This document shows, piece after piece, positions 1-9,014 of a stretch of 64,000 nucleotides of DNA. The DNA is taken from contig NZ_JAKRNM010000014.1 of assembly GCF_022346995.1 (NCBI RefSeq), forward strand, positions 22,523-86,522, given 5' to 3'. This stretch comes from Paenibacillus sp. ACRRY (GTDB lineage Bacteria; Bacillota; Bacilli; Paenibacillales; Paenibacillaceae). A model generated the notes under the pieces. That model saw only the letters and a list, made by a program, of their open reading frames with translations. It was not told the DNA's origin and did not search any database. A program made the translations under genes and the position numbers. Each line of letters begins with the position of its first letter. Position 1 is the stretch's first letter.

Positions 1-2
1 TT

Positions 3-926
3 GCTGTTCTTCGCTCCATTCCCGGAATGGAAAAAGTGGAAATGATGCGTAATGGCTATGCCATTGAATACGATGCGATGGTACCTACACAGCTCTGGCC
101 TTCACTTGAAACGAAGCGTCTGCCAGGTCTGTTCACAGCCGGACAAATCAATGGTACATCCGGTTATGAAGAAGCGGCAGGACAAGGGATCATGGCCGGG
201 ATTAACGCAGCACGCAAAGTACAAGGCCAAGAGCCAGTTATTCTGGATCGTTCCCAAGGCTATATTGGCGTATTGATTGATGATCTGGTGACAAAGGGAA
301 CAAATGAGCCATATCGTTTGCTCACTTCACGTGCCGAGTATCGTTTGCTGCTCCGTCATGATAATGCAGATCTGCGTTTGACCGAGATTGGACATGATAT
401 TGGCCTGGTTTCAGAAGAACGTTATGCTAAATTCCTCGACAAAAAAGCCAAAGTGGATGCAGAGGTTGAACGTCTAAAAGCGGCTAAAGCGCGCCCTGTG
501 GAAGTGAATCCGAAGCTTGAAGAGTTTGGCTCGACTCCAATTCAAGATGGAAGCACACTGCTTACCCTATTGCGTCGTCCGGAAATTACGTATGACTGGA
601 TTGACCAGGTTTCACCTTCTGAGGTAGAACTGACAGCAGATATGAAGGAACAAGTAGAGATCCAAATTAAATATGCAGGTTATATTGAGAAACAATTGAT
701 CCACGTGGAACGTTTGCAAAAGATGGAGAAAAAGAAAATTCCGGATACGATTGAGTACAATGATGTTCATGGTCTGGCTATGGAAGCGAAGCAAAAACTA
801 TCCACGATCCGTCCTATTTCAATTGGGCAAGCTTCCCGGATTGCTGGGGTAACTCCTGCGGACATTTCCATTCTGCTCGTCTACTTGGAGCATTATAACC
901 GTGTAACCGCAGCAAGGGGACAATAA
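3..926 (+). CDS. mnmG: tRNA uridine-5-carboxymethylaminomethyl modification enzyme MnmG (GidA), 3' part only
   Basis: This is the C-terminal half of MnmG, the FAD enzyme that with MnmE installs the cmnm5 group on U34 of certain tRNAs. The frame is already open at the left edge and runs to a TAA at 924-926, so the start lies outside the window. The visible part has the conserved segments GYAIEYDAMVPTQLWP and LFTAGQINGTSGYEEAAGQG, then the helical C-terminal domain that contacts MnmE and tRNA. The stop overlaps the next start (TAATG), so it is translationally linked to rsmG, as in Bacillus. Family identity is very secure. Confidence 0.97.
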   Translation, partial: AVLRSIPGMEKVEMMRNGYAIEYDAMVPTQLWPSLETKRLPGLFTAGQINGTSGYEEAAGQGIMAGINAARKVQGQEPVILDRSQGYIGVLIDDLVTKGTNEPYRLLTSRAEYRLLLRHDNADLRLTEIGHDIGLVSEERYAKFLDKKAKVDAEVERLKAAKARPVEVNPKLEEFGSTPIQDGSTLLTLLRRPEITYDWIDQVSPSEVELTADMKEQVEIQIKYAGYIEKQLIHVERLQKMEKKKIPDTIEYNDVHGLAMEAKQKLSTIRPISIGQASRIAGVTPADISILLVYLEHYNRVTAARGQ

Positions 927-1651
927 TGGACGATATTCAACAGCAATTGCAGCTTCGACTGAAAGAGCATGGTTTGGAACTTGATGAACATCAGCTGGAA
1001 CAGTTCGAGCTGTATTTTCAGGAGCTGGTATCCTGGAATGAGAAGATGAACCTGACAGGTATAACGGAACGGGAACAGGTGTATACAAAGCATTTTTATG
1101 ACTCGGTATCCCTGGCCTTCTATACGGATATGACCAAAGTGGAAAAGCTTGCGGATATTGGATCTGGGGCAGGCTTTCCTGGTATTCCGCTCAAGATATG
1201 CTTCCCGCATATCCAGCTGACCATTATTGATTCCCTCAACAAACGCATAGGCTTTCTGCAGCATGTCGTGGATACACTCGGTCTAACCGGAGTGGAGTTA
1301 ATTCATGGCCGCGCGGAAGAGCTGGGGCGCAAAGAAGGATATCGGGACAGCTACGATCTGGTTACTGCGCGTGCAGTGGCGAAGCTGGCAGTGCTGAATG
1401 AATTCTGTTTACCTTTCGTTCGCAAAGGTGGGATGTTTGCCGCAATGAAAGGCGGAGATCCTCGTGAAGAAATGAAGGAAGCAGAATTTAGCTTCAATCA
1501 GCTGAGAGCACGGGTAAAAGCCGTTCATCCATTCCAGCTGCCAGTGGAAGAGTCAGCGCGTCATATCATCTTGATTCAAAAGTTTGATAAAACGCCGCAC
1601 AAATATCCTCGTAAACCGGGGACTCCACTCAAAACACCATTGGTACAGTAA
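926..1651 (+). CDS. rsmG: 16S rRNA (guanine527-N7)-methyltransferase RsmG (GidB)
   Basis: RsmG methylates N7 of G527 in 16S rRNA using S-adenosylmethionine. The 241-residue protein has the normal family length. The SAM-binding glycine-rich loop LADIGSGAGFPGIPLKI is near residue 75, followed by the acidic beta-2 end TIIDSLNKR and the VTARAVAKL segment. The ATG overlaps the mnmG stop, which implies coupling. The reading frame ends just before a hairpin terminator that also contains a parS site. Confidence 0.96.
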   Translation: MDDIQQQLQLRLKEHGLELDEHQLEQFELYFQELVSWNEKMNLTGITEREQVYTKHFYDSVSLAFYTDMTKVEKLADIGSGAGFPGIPLKICFPHIQLTIIDSLNKRIGFLQHVVDTLGLTGVELIHGRAEELGRKEGYRDSYDLVTARAVAKLAVLNEFCLPFVRKGGMFAAMKGGDPREEMKEAEFSFNQLRARVKAVHPFQLPVEESARHIILIQKFDKTPHKYPRKPGTPLKTPLVQ

Positions 1652-1746
1652 GTCATTGTTGGGTAAACCAATAAACTTTGCTTACTTTATGGACGGATTA
1701 TAGAAACTTACTCGTGTCATTTGTAAAGCCAGACTAGAAAATATTG

Positions 1747-1780
1747 AAGAGGATGTTTCACGTGAAACATCCTCTTTTTT
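1747..1780 (+). terminator. Rho-independent terminator of mnmG-rsmG containing parS
   Basis: A perfect 15+15 bp palindrome (1747-1776) is followed directly by a T run. It has the form of an intrinsic terminator about 100 bp after rsmG, and its centre is a parS sequence. Confidence 0.75.
1754..1769. promoter_or_regulatory. parS: parS site (ParB binding)
   Basis: TGTTTCACGTGAAACA is a perfect palindrome that fits the Bacillales parS consensus TGTTNCACGTGAAACA exactly. It lies between rsmG and noc, close to the inferred origin, as expected for ParB loading sites. Confidence 0.93.
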
Positions 1781-2152
1781 ATTTTCAGATACATATTGCA
1801 AAGCGCGTAACAATTCAAAAACAAAACAGGTGAATAAAAGGAGAAAACGAGGGTAAAACCGACAAGATGCTCGGAAAAAAGCAGGAAAATTAGGAGGGTT
1901 TAAAGAATAGGTTAGAATAGGATTATGATAGAAAAGATGATAGAATAGAAGTAGCCGATCCTGTGTATCAGAGATCATAGATTATAGATTATATCTAAAT
2001 AGATTTAGCAAGAAGTATAGACATTTCATCAGAACGTGATGTAGAAAGCAAAACTTATTCGAAGAACGACAACATATGAGGGGTCGCATATAGAATAGGA
2101 AGCACCTGCACTGTTGCAGGAGCTATTACGAAACTAGGTGGTAATATACGGA

Positions 2153-2971
2153 ATGAAAGAACAATTTTCGAAGTTGTTTGGTTTGGCGGAGCGCAATAAC
2201 GGAGATGAAGTGAAACAAATTCCGGTAGGTGAAATAGTAAGCAGCCCTTATCAACCTCGTACGATTTTTGACGATGATAAAATTGATGAGTTGTTGCAGA
2301 CAATCAAAACCCATGGAGTCATTCAACCCATTGTTGTCCGTGTGCGGAATGGATCATATGAGATTATTGCCGGGGAACGTCGCTGGCGTGCGGTTCGAAA
2401 ACTGGGACTAGAGCATATTCCAGCCATTGTGCGCGAGTTTAATGACTCTCAGGCCGCTTCCATTGCCTTGATTGAGAACCTGCAGCGTGAAGGGCTCACG
2501 GCTATTGAAGAGGCGGTTGCTTATCAAAAGTTAATTGATCTTCACCAATTGACGCAAGAGAGTCTTGCGCAGCGATTAGGCAAAAGCCAATCAACCATTG
2601 CCAATAAAATTCGGTTGTTACAACTCCCGGAAGGAATTAAGACTGCGTTGATGGAACGGAAAATATCCGAGCGTCACGCAAGAGCATTGCTTTCACTGGA
2701 CTCGGAAGAACTGCAAATGAAATTGCTCGGCGAGATTATTGAAAAAGAGCTGAACGTGAAACAAACTGAAGCAAGGGTTGCCTTTTACAAGGAAGCTTCC
2801 AAAATCAAAAAGTCCAAACGCATCTCGTTTACCAAAGATGTCAGACTGGCTCTAAATACGATTCGCCAATCGATTGATATGGTATCTGGTTCTGGTATGG
2901 ATATCAAAACCAAAGAAGCAGATCACGAAGATCATTATGAGATCGTCATTCATATTCCGAAACGCAAATAG
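2153..2971 (+). CDS. noc: Nucleoid occlusion protein Noc
   Basis: Noc is a ParB paralogue that binds its own DNA sites and keeps FtsZ rings off the nucleoid. The protein begins MKEQFSKLFGL, the membrane-targeting type of N-terminus of Noc, then carries the ParB/CTPase boxes (PYQPRTIF, EIIAGERRWRA, IALIENLQRE) and the helix-turn-helix LAQRLGKSQSTIANKIRLL. The ATG at 2153 is preferred because AGGTGG at 2136-2141 sits about 11 bases upstream; an upstream GTG at 2138 would lie inside that site. Its distinction from parB rests on the N-terminus and its place before parA. Confidence 0.93.
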   Translation: MKEQFSKLFGLAERNNGDEVKQIPVGEIVSSPYQPRTIFDDDKIDELLQTIKTHGVIQPIVVRVRNGSYEIIAGERRWRAVRKLGLEHIPAIVREFNDSQAASIALIENLQREGLTAIEEAVAYQKLIDLHQLTQESLAQRLGKSQSTIANKIRLLQLPEGIKTALMERKISERHARALLSLDSEELQMKLLGEIIEKELNVKQTEARVAFYKEASKIKKSKRISFTKDVRLALNTIRQSIDMVSGSGMDIKTKEADHEDHYEIVIHIPKRK

Positions 2972-2982
2972 TTGAAGCTTAA

Positions 2983-3005
2983 GGCGGCAATGGGGCCGCT
3001 TTTTC
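2983..3005 (+). terminator. Terminator after noc
   Basis: A GCGGC/GCCGC stem with a short loop is followed by TTTTT, starting 12 bases after the noc stop. The stem is short, so strength is uncertain. Confidence 0.6.
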
Positions 3006-3157
3006 TGTCTATAGAGCTGGTTAAAGTCTGTATTGAAGAACGTGCTTGAAGAACGGAACGGTAGTTGTTGTTTGTGTGGACGATAGCCACCTGCTTTTAG
3101 TTAACTGTATCTCACAACCTACAAGAAAAGACTCCTATTTTATTTGAGGTGAAGTAA

Positions 3158-3919
3158 TTGTCTAAGATTATGGCCGTAGCAAATCAAAAGGGCGGTGTGG
3201 GGAAAACGACGACATCTGTTAACTTGGGTGCAGGACTGGCTTCACTCGGGAAAAGGGTACTGCTTGTCGATATTGACCCTCAGGGGAATACGACTAGTGG
3301 AGTCGGAATCAACAAAGCAGATGTGGCCAATTGTATATATGATGTCATCATTAATGAAGTACATCCTCAAGAAGCCATTGTGGAAACTCAAATTGAAGGG
3401 CTTCATATCATACCTGCAACGATTCAACTTGCCGGAGCCGAGATTGAGTTGGTATCCACCATATCACGTGAAGTTCGATTGAAAAAATCACTCGCCATGG
3501 TGAAAAAAAACTATGATTACATACTGATCGATTGCCCACCATCTCTTGGCATGTTAACGATCAACTCGTTGACCGCTTCCGACTCGGTGATCATTCCGAT
3601 CCAGTGTGAGTACTACGCACTTGAAGGGCTGAGCCAACTGCTTAACACGGTCCGCCTCGTGCAGAAACATTTGAATACCTCTCTGCAAATAGAGGGAGTG
3701 CTGCTCACCATGTTTGATGCCCGTACGAACCTTGGGATCCAGGTGATTGAAGAAGTGAAGAAGTATTTTCAACAAAAGGTGTATCAAACGATTATTCCGC
3801 GTAATGTGCGACTTAGTGAAGCCCCTTCGCATGGGCAGTCCATTATTACGTATGATCCCCGTTCACGAGGAGCAGAAGTGTATTTAGAGCTCGCAAAGGA
3901 AGTGATATCGTATGAGTAA
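3158..3919 (+). CDS. parA: Chromosome partitioning ATPase ParA (Soj)
   Basis: This is a deviant Walker-type ATPase that works with ParB-parS in origin segregation and DnaA control. The deviant Walker A motif KGGVGKTT is at residues 10-17, and the Walker B region ILIDCPPSLG follows. Length (253 aa) is typical of Soj. The TTG at 3158 is chosen because GAGGTG lies at 3146-3151 and it gives the canonical start MSKIMAVANQKGG. The 3' end overlaps parB by 8 bases, indicating an operon. Confidence 0.96.
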   Translation: MSKIMAVANQKGGVGKTTTSVNLGAGLASLGKRVLLVDIDPQGNTTSGVGINKADVANCIYDVIINEVHPQEAIVETQIEGLHIIPATIQLAGAEIELVSTISREVRLKKSLAMVKKNYDYILIDCPPSLGMLTINSLTASDSVIIPIQCEYYALEGLSQLLNTVRLVQKHLNTSLQIEGVLLTMFDARTNLGIQVIEEVKKYFQQKVYQTIIPRNVRLSEAPSHGQSIITYDPRSRGAEVYLELAKEVISYE

Positions 3920-4757
3920 GCGGCTCGGAAAAGGTCTCGATGCCCTCATTCCATCGCTTTCAATAAATGACGATGACAAGGTTGTAGAAATTCCAATTGC
4001 CCAGTTGCGGGCAAACCCTTATCAGCCAAGGAAGGTATTTGATGAGGATGCGATTCATGAACTGGCAGAATCGATACGTCAACATGGCGTCATACAGCCA
4101 ATTATCGTACGTACTGTACTGAGAGGTTATGAAATCATTGCCGGGGAACGGCGATTTAGAGCTTCTCAATATTGCGGTAATGCAACAGTGCCTGCAGTCG
4201 TTCGTAATTTTAGCGATCAGCAAGTCATGGAAATCGCCCTGATTGAGAATTTGCAACGTGAGAATCTCAACGCGATGGAAGTTGCTGTAGCCTACCAAGG
4301 CTTGATGGATCAGTTCTCGCTGACACAGGAAGAGTTGTCTGTCAAAGTGGGAAAATCGCGTTCTCACATCGCGAACTTCTTGCGATTGCTTTCGTTACCA
4401 GAAGAAGTGAAAGATCATGTTTCACGTGGAACATTGTCCATGGGACATGCACGCGCCATAGTCGGTGTGAAGGACCAGGATATGGTGAAGCAGCTGGCCA
4501 AACAAACCATTGACCAACAATGGAGTGTACGTGAACTGGAAGAAGCGGTACAGCAGCTCGATCGTTCCAAGTTGGGTGAAGCCAAGGCCAAATCCAAACT
4601 TAAGAAAAAGGACCCATTCATTGACACGGTGGAGGAATCCTTGCGTGAGCGTTTCAAAACAACAGTGAAGATAAAGCACAACAAAGATAAAGGTAAAATC
4701 GAGCTCAACTACTACAGCAAACAGGATCTGGAGCGATTGCTGGAACTGCTTCAATAG
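3912..4757 (+). CDS. parB: Chromosome partitioning protein ParB (Spo0J)
   Basis: ParB is a CTP-dependent clamp that loads at parS and spreads along DNA to recruit SMC. It starts MSKRLGKGLDALIP, the usual ParA-stimulating N-terminus. The CTPase boxes PYQPRKVF and GERRFRA, the ENLQREN segment and an HTH (LSVKVGKSRSHIANFLRLL) follow, with a C-terminal dimerisation part. It overlaps parA. The gene itself contains a consensus parS site, as does spo0J of B. subtilis. Confidence 0.96.
   Translation: MSKRLGKGLDALIPSLSINDDDKVVEIPIAQLRANPYQPRKVFDEDAIHELAESIRQHGVIQPIIVRTVLRGYEIIAGERRFRASQYCGNATVPAVVRNFSDQQVMEIALIENLQRENLNAMEVAVAYQGLMDQFSLTQEELSVKVGKSRSHIANFLRLLSLPEEVKDHVSRGTLSMGHARAIVGVKDQDMVKQLAKQTIDQQWSVRELEEAVQQLDRSKLGEAKAKSKLKKKDPFIDTVEESLRERFKTTVKIKHNKDKGKIELNYYSKQDLERLLELLQ
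4418..4433. promoter_or_regulatory. parS: parS site inside parB
   Basis: TGTTTCACGTGGAACA reads TGTTCCACGTGAAACA on the minus strand, the exact B. subtilis parS sequence. It sits within the parB coding region. Confidence 0.93.
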
Positions 4758-4803
4758 ACAATCCTGTAGATCAACTTACAACACGCGGGGCTTTTTTCAT
4801 CTG

Positions 4804-4850
4804 ATGACATATCGCCTCTGTACGATGGAGAAACGATATGTCATTTTTTT
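4804..4850 (+). terminator. Terminator after parB
   Basis: An 11-bp stem (ATGACATATCG with CGATATGTCAT) is followed by a seven-base T run. It closes the parA-parB unit. Confidence 0.85.
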
Positions 4851-4939
4851 CTGTGAATATACTGCTTTCCTATTCTGTACTTTGCTTATAAGTGGATTTA
4901 CGCGGAATGTTCAATGAAGAGAATAAAGGTGGTTGAGAA

Positions 4940-6094
4940 GTGAAGGAAGTTATTTATCTGGATCATGCTGCGACATCATGGCCTAAGCCGCCTGCTGTTG
5001 GTGAAGCCATGCTGCATGCCCTTGATGTCGCCGGAGCCAACCCGGGCAGAGGCAGTCATCGAATGGCTGTTCAAGCAAGCCGTGTGCTATTTGACACGAG
5101 AAAGGTACTATCCAATCTTTTTGGTATAAGTAATGCCAATGATATTGCACTTGGTTCCAATACGACAGAAGCGTTGAATCTTGCAATCCAAGGCAGCTTG
5201 CGAGCAGGTGATCATGTCATTGCTACAATGGCGGAGCATAACTCAGTCAGGCGGCCTCTGGAATACATGCGAAGAGTCCGGAATGTAGAAGTGGATTATG
5301 TACCAGTGAATGCTGCAGGTGCTATTGATTTGGTTCATCTGGAACGTTTGTTTCGTCCAAACACTAGATTGGTTGTATGTACACATAGTTCCAACCTGCT
5401 TGGCAGCATTTTACCTGTTGGCGAAATATCGCTGATCTGTCGTAAACATGGGGCGACATTTCTCGTAGATGCAGCTCAGAGTGCTGGTATACTGCCAGTG
5501 GATGTACAGCAGCTGGGTATCGATCTGTTGGCCTTTCCAGGACATAAGGGCCTTCTCGGTCCACAGGGAACGGGAGGTCTCTATATCGCTCCGGAACTTG
5601 ATCTCGAACCGCTTCTTCATGGAGGAACAGGCAGCCAGTCTGAAGCCACTCAGCAGCCACTTGTTCGTCCAGACCGATATGAGGCAGGAACTCCAAATAC
5701 CGTGGGTATGGCAGGGCTGGCCGCCGGCGTGAGACATGTGATGGGAATGACTCCTGAAGCAATCTATAAGCATGAGTGGGAACTGACGCAATATATGATG
5801 CAAGGGTTATCATCTGTAGCAGGAATTCGGATACTTGGGCCAGAGCTTGGACAACCACGTACCGGGTTGGTATCCTATACAGTAGAGGGATATGATTCAG
5901 CCCAGCTAGCTTTTCAACTGGATCGCCGTTATGGGATTGCTGTGCGTTCCGGTTTTCACTGTACTCCTCTTGCTCATGAATCTGCTGGAACCACATTGAG
6001 CGGAGCAGTCAGAGCCAGTGTAGGATATTCAACAACTAGTCAGGAGATAGATACTCTAATTCATGCAGTAAAAGAACTAACAACACCGCGGTAA
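4940..6094 (+). CDS. PLP-dependent class V aminotransferase, cysteine desulfurase-like
   Basis: This is a fold-type I PLP enzyme of the NifS/SufS/CsdB group, predicted to release sulfur or selenium from (seleno)cysteine. It starts VIYLDHAATSWPKP, has SNTTEALNLAI for phosphate binding, VDAAQ (D177) and GHKGLLGPQG with the PLP lysine at K203. The RSGFHC segment carries C341 at the usual catalytic cysteine position. Length 384 aa is normal. The GTG start has AAAGGTGG upstream. No suf genes are adjacent, so the physiological acceptor is unknown. Confidence 0.85.
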   Translation: MKEVIYLDHAATSWPKPPAVGEAMLHALDVAGANPGRGSHRMAVQASRVLFDTRKVLSNLFGISNANDIALGSNTTEALNLAIQGSLRAGDHVIATMAEHNSVRRPLEYMRRVRNVEVDYVPVNAAGAIDLVHLERLFRPNTRLVVCTHSSNLLGSILPVGEISLICRKHGATFLVDAAQSAGILPVDVQQLGIDLLAFPGHKGLLGPQGTGGLYIAPELDLEPLLHGGTGSQSEATQQPLVRPDRYEAGTPNTVGMAGLAAGVRHVMGMTPEAIYKHEWELTQYMMQGLSSVAGIRILGPELGQPRTGLVSYTVEGYDSAQLAFQLDRRYGIAVRSGFHCTPLAHESAGTTLSGAVRASVGYSTTSQEIDTLIHAVKELTTPR

Positions 6095-6280
6095 TATGGC
6101 GATCGGTATTAAAGGATAGCGGATTAGAGAGATATCTATTAAAATTGGAAAAAAAGTTGATTAGTTACTATAGATAAAGGGTTTATTATAAGGGGAAGGT
6201 CTAACGAATGTAGGATAATTCGTTGGCAAAAGTGGACGGACAGATTAATGAACAAACAAACAGAGGGGTAGTTGCACTAC

Positions 6281-6781
6281 ATGGCTGAATTAAACGAGCT
6301 GATTCTGGAACAGCTGCTATGGATTATTGGCGGAATGGCATTATTATTGGTAATCTTACTGATTGTGAGTATTGCCCAAGGCGCAAAGTTACGCAAGTTC
6401 AAACGGAAATACGAAGCGATGATGGCTGGCAGCGGAGTAGAGGATCTGGAATCGTTGCTGATCAATCTGAAAATTCAGATGGACAGCATTGAGGACGAGC
6501 ACAAATTGCAGACTAGTCAGATCCAGGCAGTCATGCAAAAACTGACCCGCATCCAGGGTAAAGTCGGTGTGAAGCGTTATAATGCCTATGGAGAAAGAGG
6601 CAGTGATCTGAGTTTCTCCATGGCCATGATTAACGATAATGACGATGGGATGATCCTCACAGGGATCTATAATCGTGATGGATCTTATGTGTATGCCAAG
6701 CCTCTTAAAGGGGGAGAGTCATCTTATACACTATCCCCTGAAGAGAAGGAAGCAATTACTCTGGCACAGCAAGGAGAGTAG
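6281..6781 (+). CDS. DUF4446 family protein (YyaB-like)
   Basis: A 166-residue protein with one N-terminal membrane segment (about 8-32) and a cytoplasmic part containing a short coiled-coil stretch, then the conserved VGVKRYNAYGERGSDLSFSMAMINDNDDG motif of DUF4446. No biochemical function is known to me. ATG 6281 is preferred over TTG 6272 because AGAGGGG at 6262-6268 is then properly spaced. Its end overlaps the convergent yyaC gene by 26 bp. Confidence 0.85.
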   Translation: MAELNELILEQLLWIIGGMALLLVILLIVSIAQGAKLRKFKRKYEAMMAGSGVEDLESLLINLKIQMDSIEDEHKLQTSQIQAVMQKLTRIQGKVGVKRYNAYGERGSDLSFSMAMINDNDDGMILTGIYNRDGSYVYAKPLKGGESSYTLSPEEKEAITLAQQGE

Positions 6782-7361
6782 AGCGTGTATGCCATTCGCG
6801 AATGGCTGAGTAAAGACTGCTCGCTATAATTTCAGACATGCGCATGACAAGACTTAGCCGTGTGTTTTGCAAAACAAAGTATTCCATAAAGCCGCCGACG
6901 TTGACGATACCTGTAAGATGGATATCGCCGACCGGCGGTAATTCTTTATTTACACCCGCACCAGGCTTGAGCGGCCCATTGACCACCTGAATACAGCCCA
7001 CACTGGAGGATTGCCCTAGGCAAGCATCAATTCCAATCACATAAGGATTATGATGTGCAGTTCGAATGGTGTTCAGGGTGTCCTGAAGATTCATCGCATG
7101 CACTGGTTCATCCAATGTGCCATAGAGATGAAATAGGGGGCTGTCCCACTTGGCAAGCGAAGAGCCCACCAAAGGACCAAGACAGTCTCCTGTGGAGCGA
7201 TCAGTACCAATGCAGACAATGACGACATTTTGCAGAGAATGAGCCTTATAGAGATGAAACATTAAACGATGTATTATGGCGGAGTGTATGCCTGGGTCGG
7301 TATGTGGTATCTTCAAACTGGTCATATCTTGGGACGAATAAGAACGCGAATTGGGATTCAT
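6756..7361 (-). CDS. yyaC: Spore protease YyaC (GPR-like fold, DUF1256)
   Basis: A sporulation-associated protein related to the germination protease fold. Family motifs are CIGTDRSTGDCLGPLVG, the GTLDEPVHAMNL segment, VIGIDACLG and GDIHLTGIVNVGGFMEYFVLQNTRL. The minus-strand start ATG at 7361 has GGAAAGGATA upstream with good spacing. In Bacillus yyaC is expressed during sporulation; the location between DUF4446 and mscS is conserved in the group as far as I recall. Confidence 0.88.
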   Translation of the reverse strand: MNPNSRSYSSQDMTSLKIPHTDPGIHSAIIHRLMFHLYKAHSLQNVVIVCIGTDRSTGDCLGPLVGSSLAKWDSPLFHLYGTLDEPVHAMNLQDTLNTIRTAHHNPYVIGIDACLGQSSSVGCIQVVNGPLKPGAGVNKELPPVGDIHLTGIVNVGGFMEYFVLQNTRLSLVMRMSEIIASSLYSAIREWHTRSTLLAVPE

Positions 7362-7510
7362 AGGATCTATCCTTTCCCCTTGAGAATGGTAGTAACAGTA
7401 TATGGAAGGATAGAAGGTTTTATACTTCGTAAGGACAAGCTTTTTCCTAAAGGATTATACTGAGAGGAACAACCGATGGATGATGCTTGGTAGTCGGAAA
7501 GGAGCCGGAT

Positions 7511-7774
7511 ATGGAAGAGTGGATAGATGATTGGATGCTGATTGCCTTTGATTCTACCCAGCAGGCTTTGCGGGCGGAGATGCTGCTTGAATTTGCTGAG
7601 ATTGAAATTGATTTGTTTCCTACCCCGAAAGAGATTACGGCAGGCTGTGCCCTCTGTATACAGTTTCCCAAAGAGGATCTTGCAAGAGTGCAGCAGATCA
7701 TTCGGAACGAGTTTGTAGAGATCCGGGGCCTCTATTTCAAAACCGAAGACAGCTATGATAACATACCCATGTAG
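7511..7774 (+). CDS. DUF3343 domain protein
   Basis: An 87-residue protein with the DUF3343 pattern: an initial WMLIAFDSTQQALRAEMLL strand-helix, IDLFPTPKEITAGCALCIQF with a paired cysteine motif (CALC), and a last helix. Members are thought to bind a putative Se/Fe-S related partner, but function is not established. ATG 7511 is chosen because GGAAAGGAG ends six bases upstream. It is followed after 15 bases by mscS, probably one operon. Confidence 0.85.
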   Translation: MEEWIDDWMLIAFDSTQQALRAEMLLEFAEIEIDLFPTPKEITAGCALCIQFPKEDLARVQQIIRNEFVEIRGLYFKTEDSYDNIPM

Positions 7775-7789
7775 AGGAGGTTGGAATTG

Positions 7790-8755
7790 ATGCTGCCTTT
7801 TAAATTTTTCGCTGCAGCTCTTGCTGAACCGGGTGCAGGGGATGATACTAATACCTTAGAAGGTACTGTTAAAAGTGCTATTAGCTGGACTGATAAGTTA
7901 TGGAATTCCGTCACCGATGCGGATATGTGGTTAAACATTCTGTTCAGCTCGATTCGCATTGTTATTATTTTCATTATCACCCGTATCGTAATCAAGATTG
8001 TGTACCGCATTATTGATCGCAGCCTGGAACGGAAGCAGGAAGGAAAAGTCCGCGTAAACCCGCGCAGGTTTGTCACGGTAGGTGAATTGCTCAAAAATGC
8101 GACCTCCATAACATGTAATTTCATTATGATTCTGTTACTGTTATCAGAGATCAACATACAAGTTGGCCCCCTACTGGCCAGTGCAGGTGTTCTTGGGCTT
8201 GCCATCGGTTTTGGTGCACAGGGACTGGTGAAGGATGTTATTACGGGTTTCTTCATTATATTAGAGGACCAGTTCGCTGTAGGGGACGTTATTCAGACAG
8301 GTACCTACAAAGGAACCGTTGAAGTTATCGGCTTGAGAACAACCAAGCTGGTTAGCTGGCAAGGTGAAGTTCATATTATTCCGAATGGTACGATTGCCAG
8401 TGTGACAAACTTCTCCATGTCCAATTCGCTTGCTGTGGTGGATATTCCGATGAAGGGTGATCAAACCTTGGATGAATCTGTTCGTTTGGTCAAACAGGCA
8501 CTGGCTGGAATTGAAGAACGTGATCTCAACATTGTGAAGGTTCCGGATGTACTGGGTATTCAATCGATGTCCACTTCGGAGTATGTCGTTCGGATTGTCT
8601 CTGAATGTATGCCAAACTCCAGAGCCTCTGTAGAACGCCAAATCCAGAGTGATGTGAAGAAAACCCTGGAGTATCATGAGATGGGTAAGCTTGCTGCATT
8701 AGAACAGGCAGCTGGGCAGGAGAAGGATGAAGGGGATGGTACTGGTGGAGCGTAA
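7790..8755 (+). CDS. Small-conductance mechanosensitive channel (MscS family)
   Basis: A 321-residue MscS-type channel that releases solutes on hypo-osmotic shock. Hydrophobic segments lie near residues 45-70 and 105-125. The pore helix ASAGVLGLAIGFGAQGLVKDVITGFFIILEDQ has the Gly/Ala packing expected of TM3, and the beta domain begins with VGDVI. ATG 7790 has AGGAGG nine bases upstream; TTG 7781 abuts that site and is rejected. It overlaps the next gene. Confidence 0.93.
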   Translation: MLPFKFFAAALAEPGAGDDTNTLEGTVKSAISWTDKLWNSVTDADMWLNILFSSIRIVIIFIITRIVIKIVYRIIDRSLERKQEGKVRVNPRRFVTVGELLKNATSITCNFIMILLLLSEINIQVGPLLASAGVLGLAIGFGAQGLVKDVITGFFIILEDQFAVGDVIQTGTYKGTVEVIGLRTTKLVSWQGEVHIIPNGTIASVTNFSMSNSLAVVDIPMKGDQTLDESVRLVKQALAGIEERDLNIVKVPDVLGIQSMSTSEYVVRIVSECMPNSRASVERQIQSDVKKTLEYHEMGKLAALEQAAGQEKDEGDGTGGA

Positions 8756-8954
8756 AAGTTTCCAGCTTGGAGACATTGTACAGATGAAGAAGCAGCATCC
8801 CTGTGGAAGTAATGAGATGGAGATTATTCGGATGGGGATGGATATTCGAATTAAATGTGTGGGCTGCAAACATAGTGTACTAATTCCAAGAGCGAAGTTT
8901 GAAAAAAACATGAAAAAGGTACTTCGCTCGGCAGAAGATGCTGCGGAATCTTAA
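8745..8954 (+). CDS. DUF951 family small protein (YyzM-like)
   Basis: A small protein of the YyzM/DUF951 type with conserved LGDIVQMKKQHPCG, IIRMGMDIRIKCVGCKHSVLIPR and a basic C-terminus. The cysteines (HPCG and CVGC) suggest metal binding, but the role is unknown. The start is uncertain: GTG 8745 gives MERKSF as in relatives, while in-frame ATGs at 8727 and 8736 overlap mscS more deeply. Confidence 0.85.
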   Translation: MERKSFQLGDIVQMKKQHPCGSNEMEIIRMGMDIRIKCVGCKHSVLIPRAKFEKNMKKVLRSAEDAAES

Positions 8955-9014
8955 ATGAAAGTCTGCGGCAAAATGCGTACCATAATAACGTTTTCATGAA
9001 GTGCAGCAAAGATG

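Noticed and set aside
1652..2152. Possible replication origin near the left edge
   Set aside because: No cluster of TTATCCACA boxes and no dnaA gene is present. The region only has parS and GATAGAA-like runs.
7269..7463. 64-codon plus-strand frame opposite the yyaC start
   Set aside because: It is antisense to yyaC and its upstream region and lacks a ribosome binding site.
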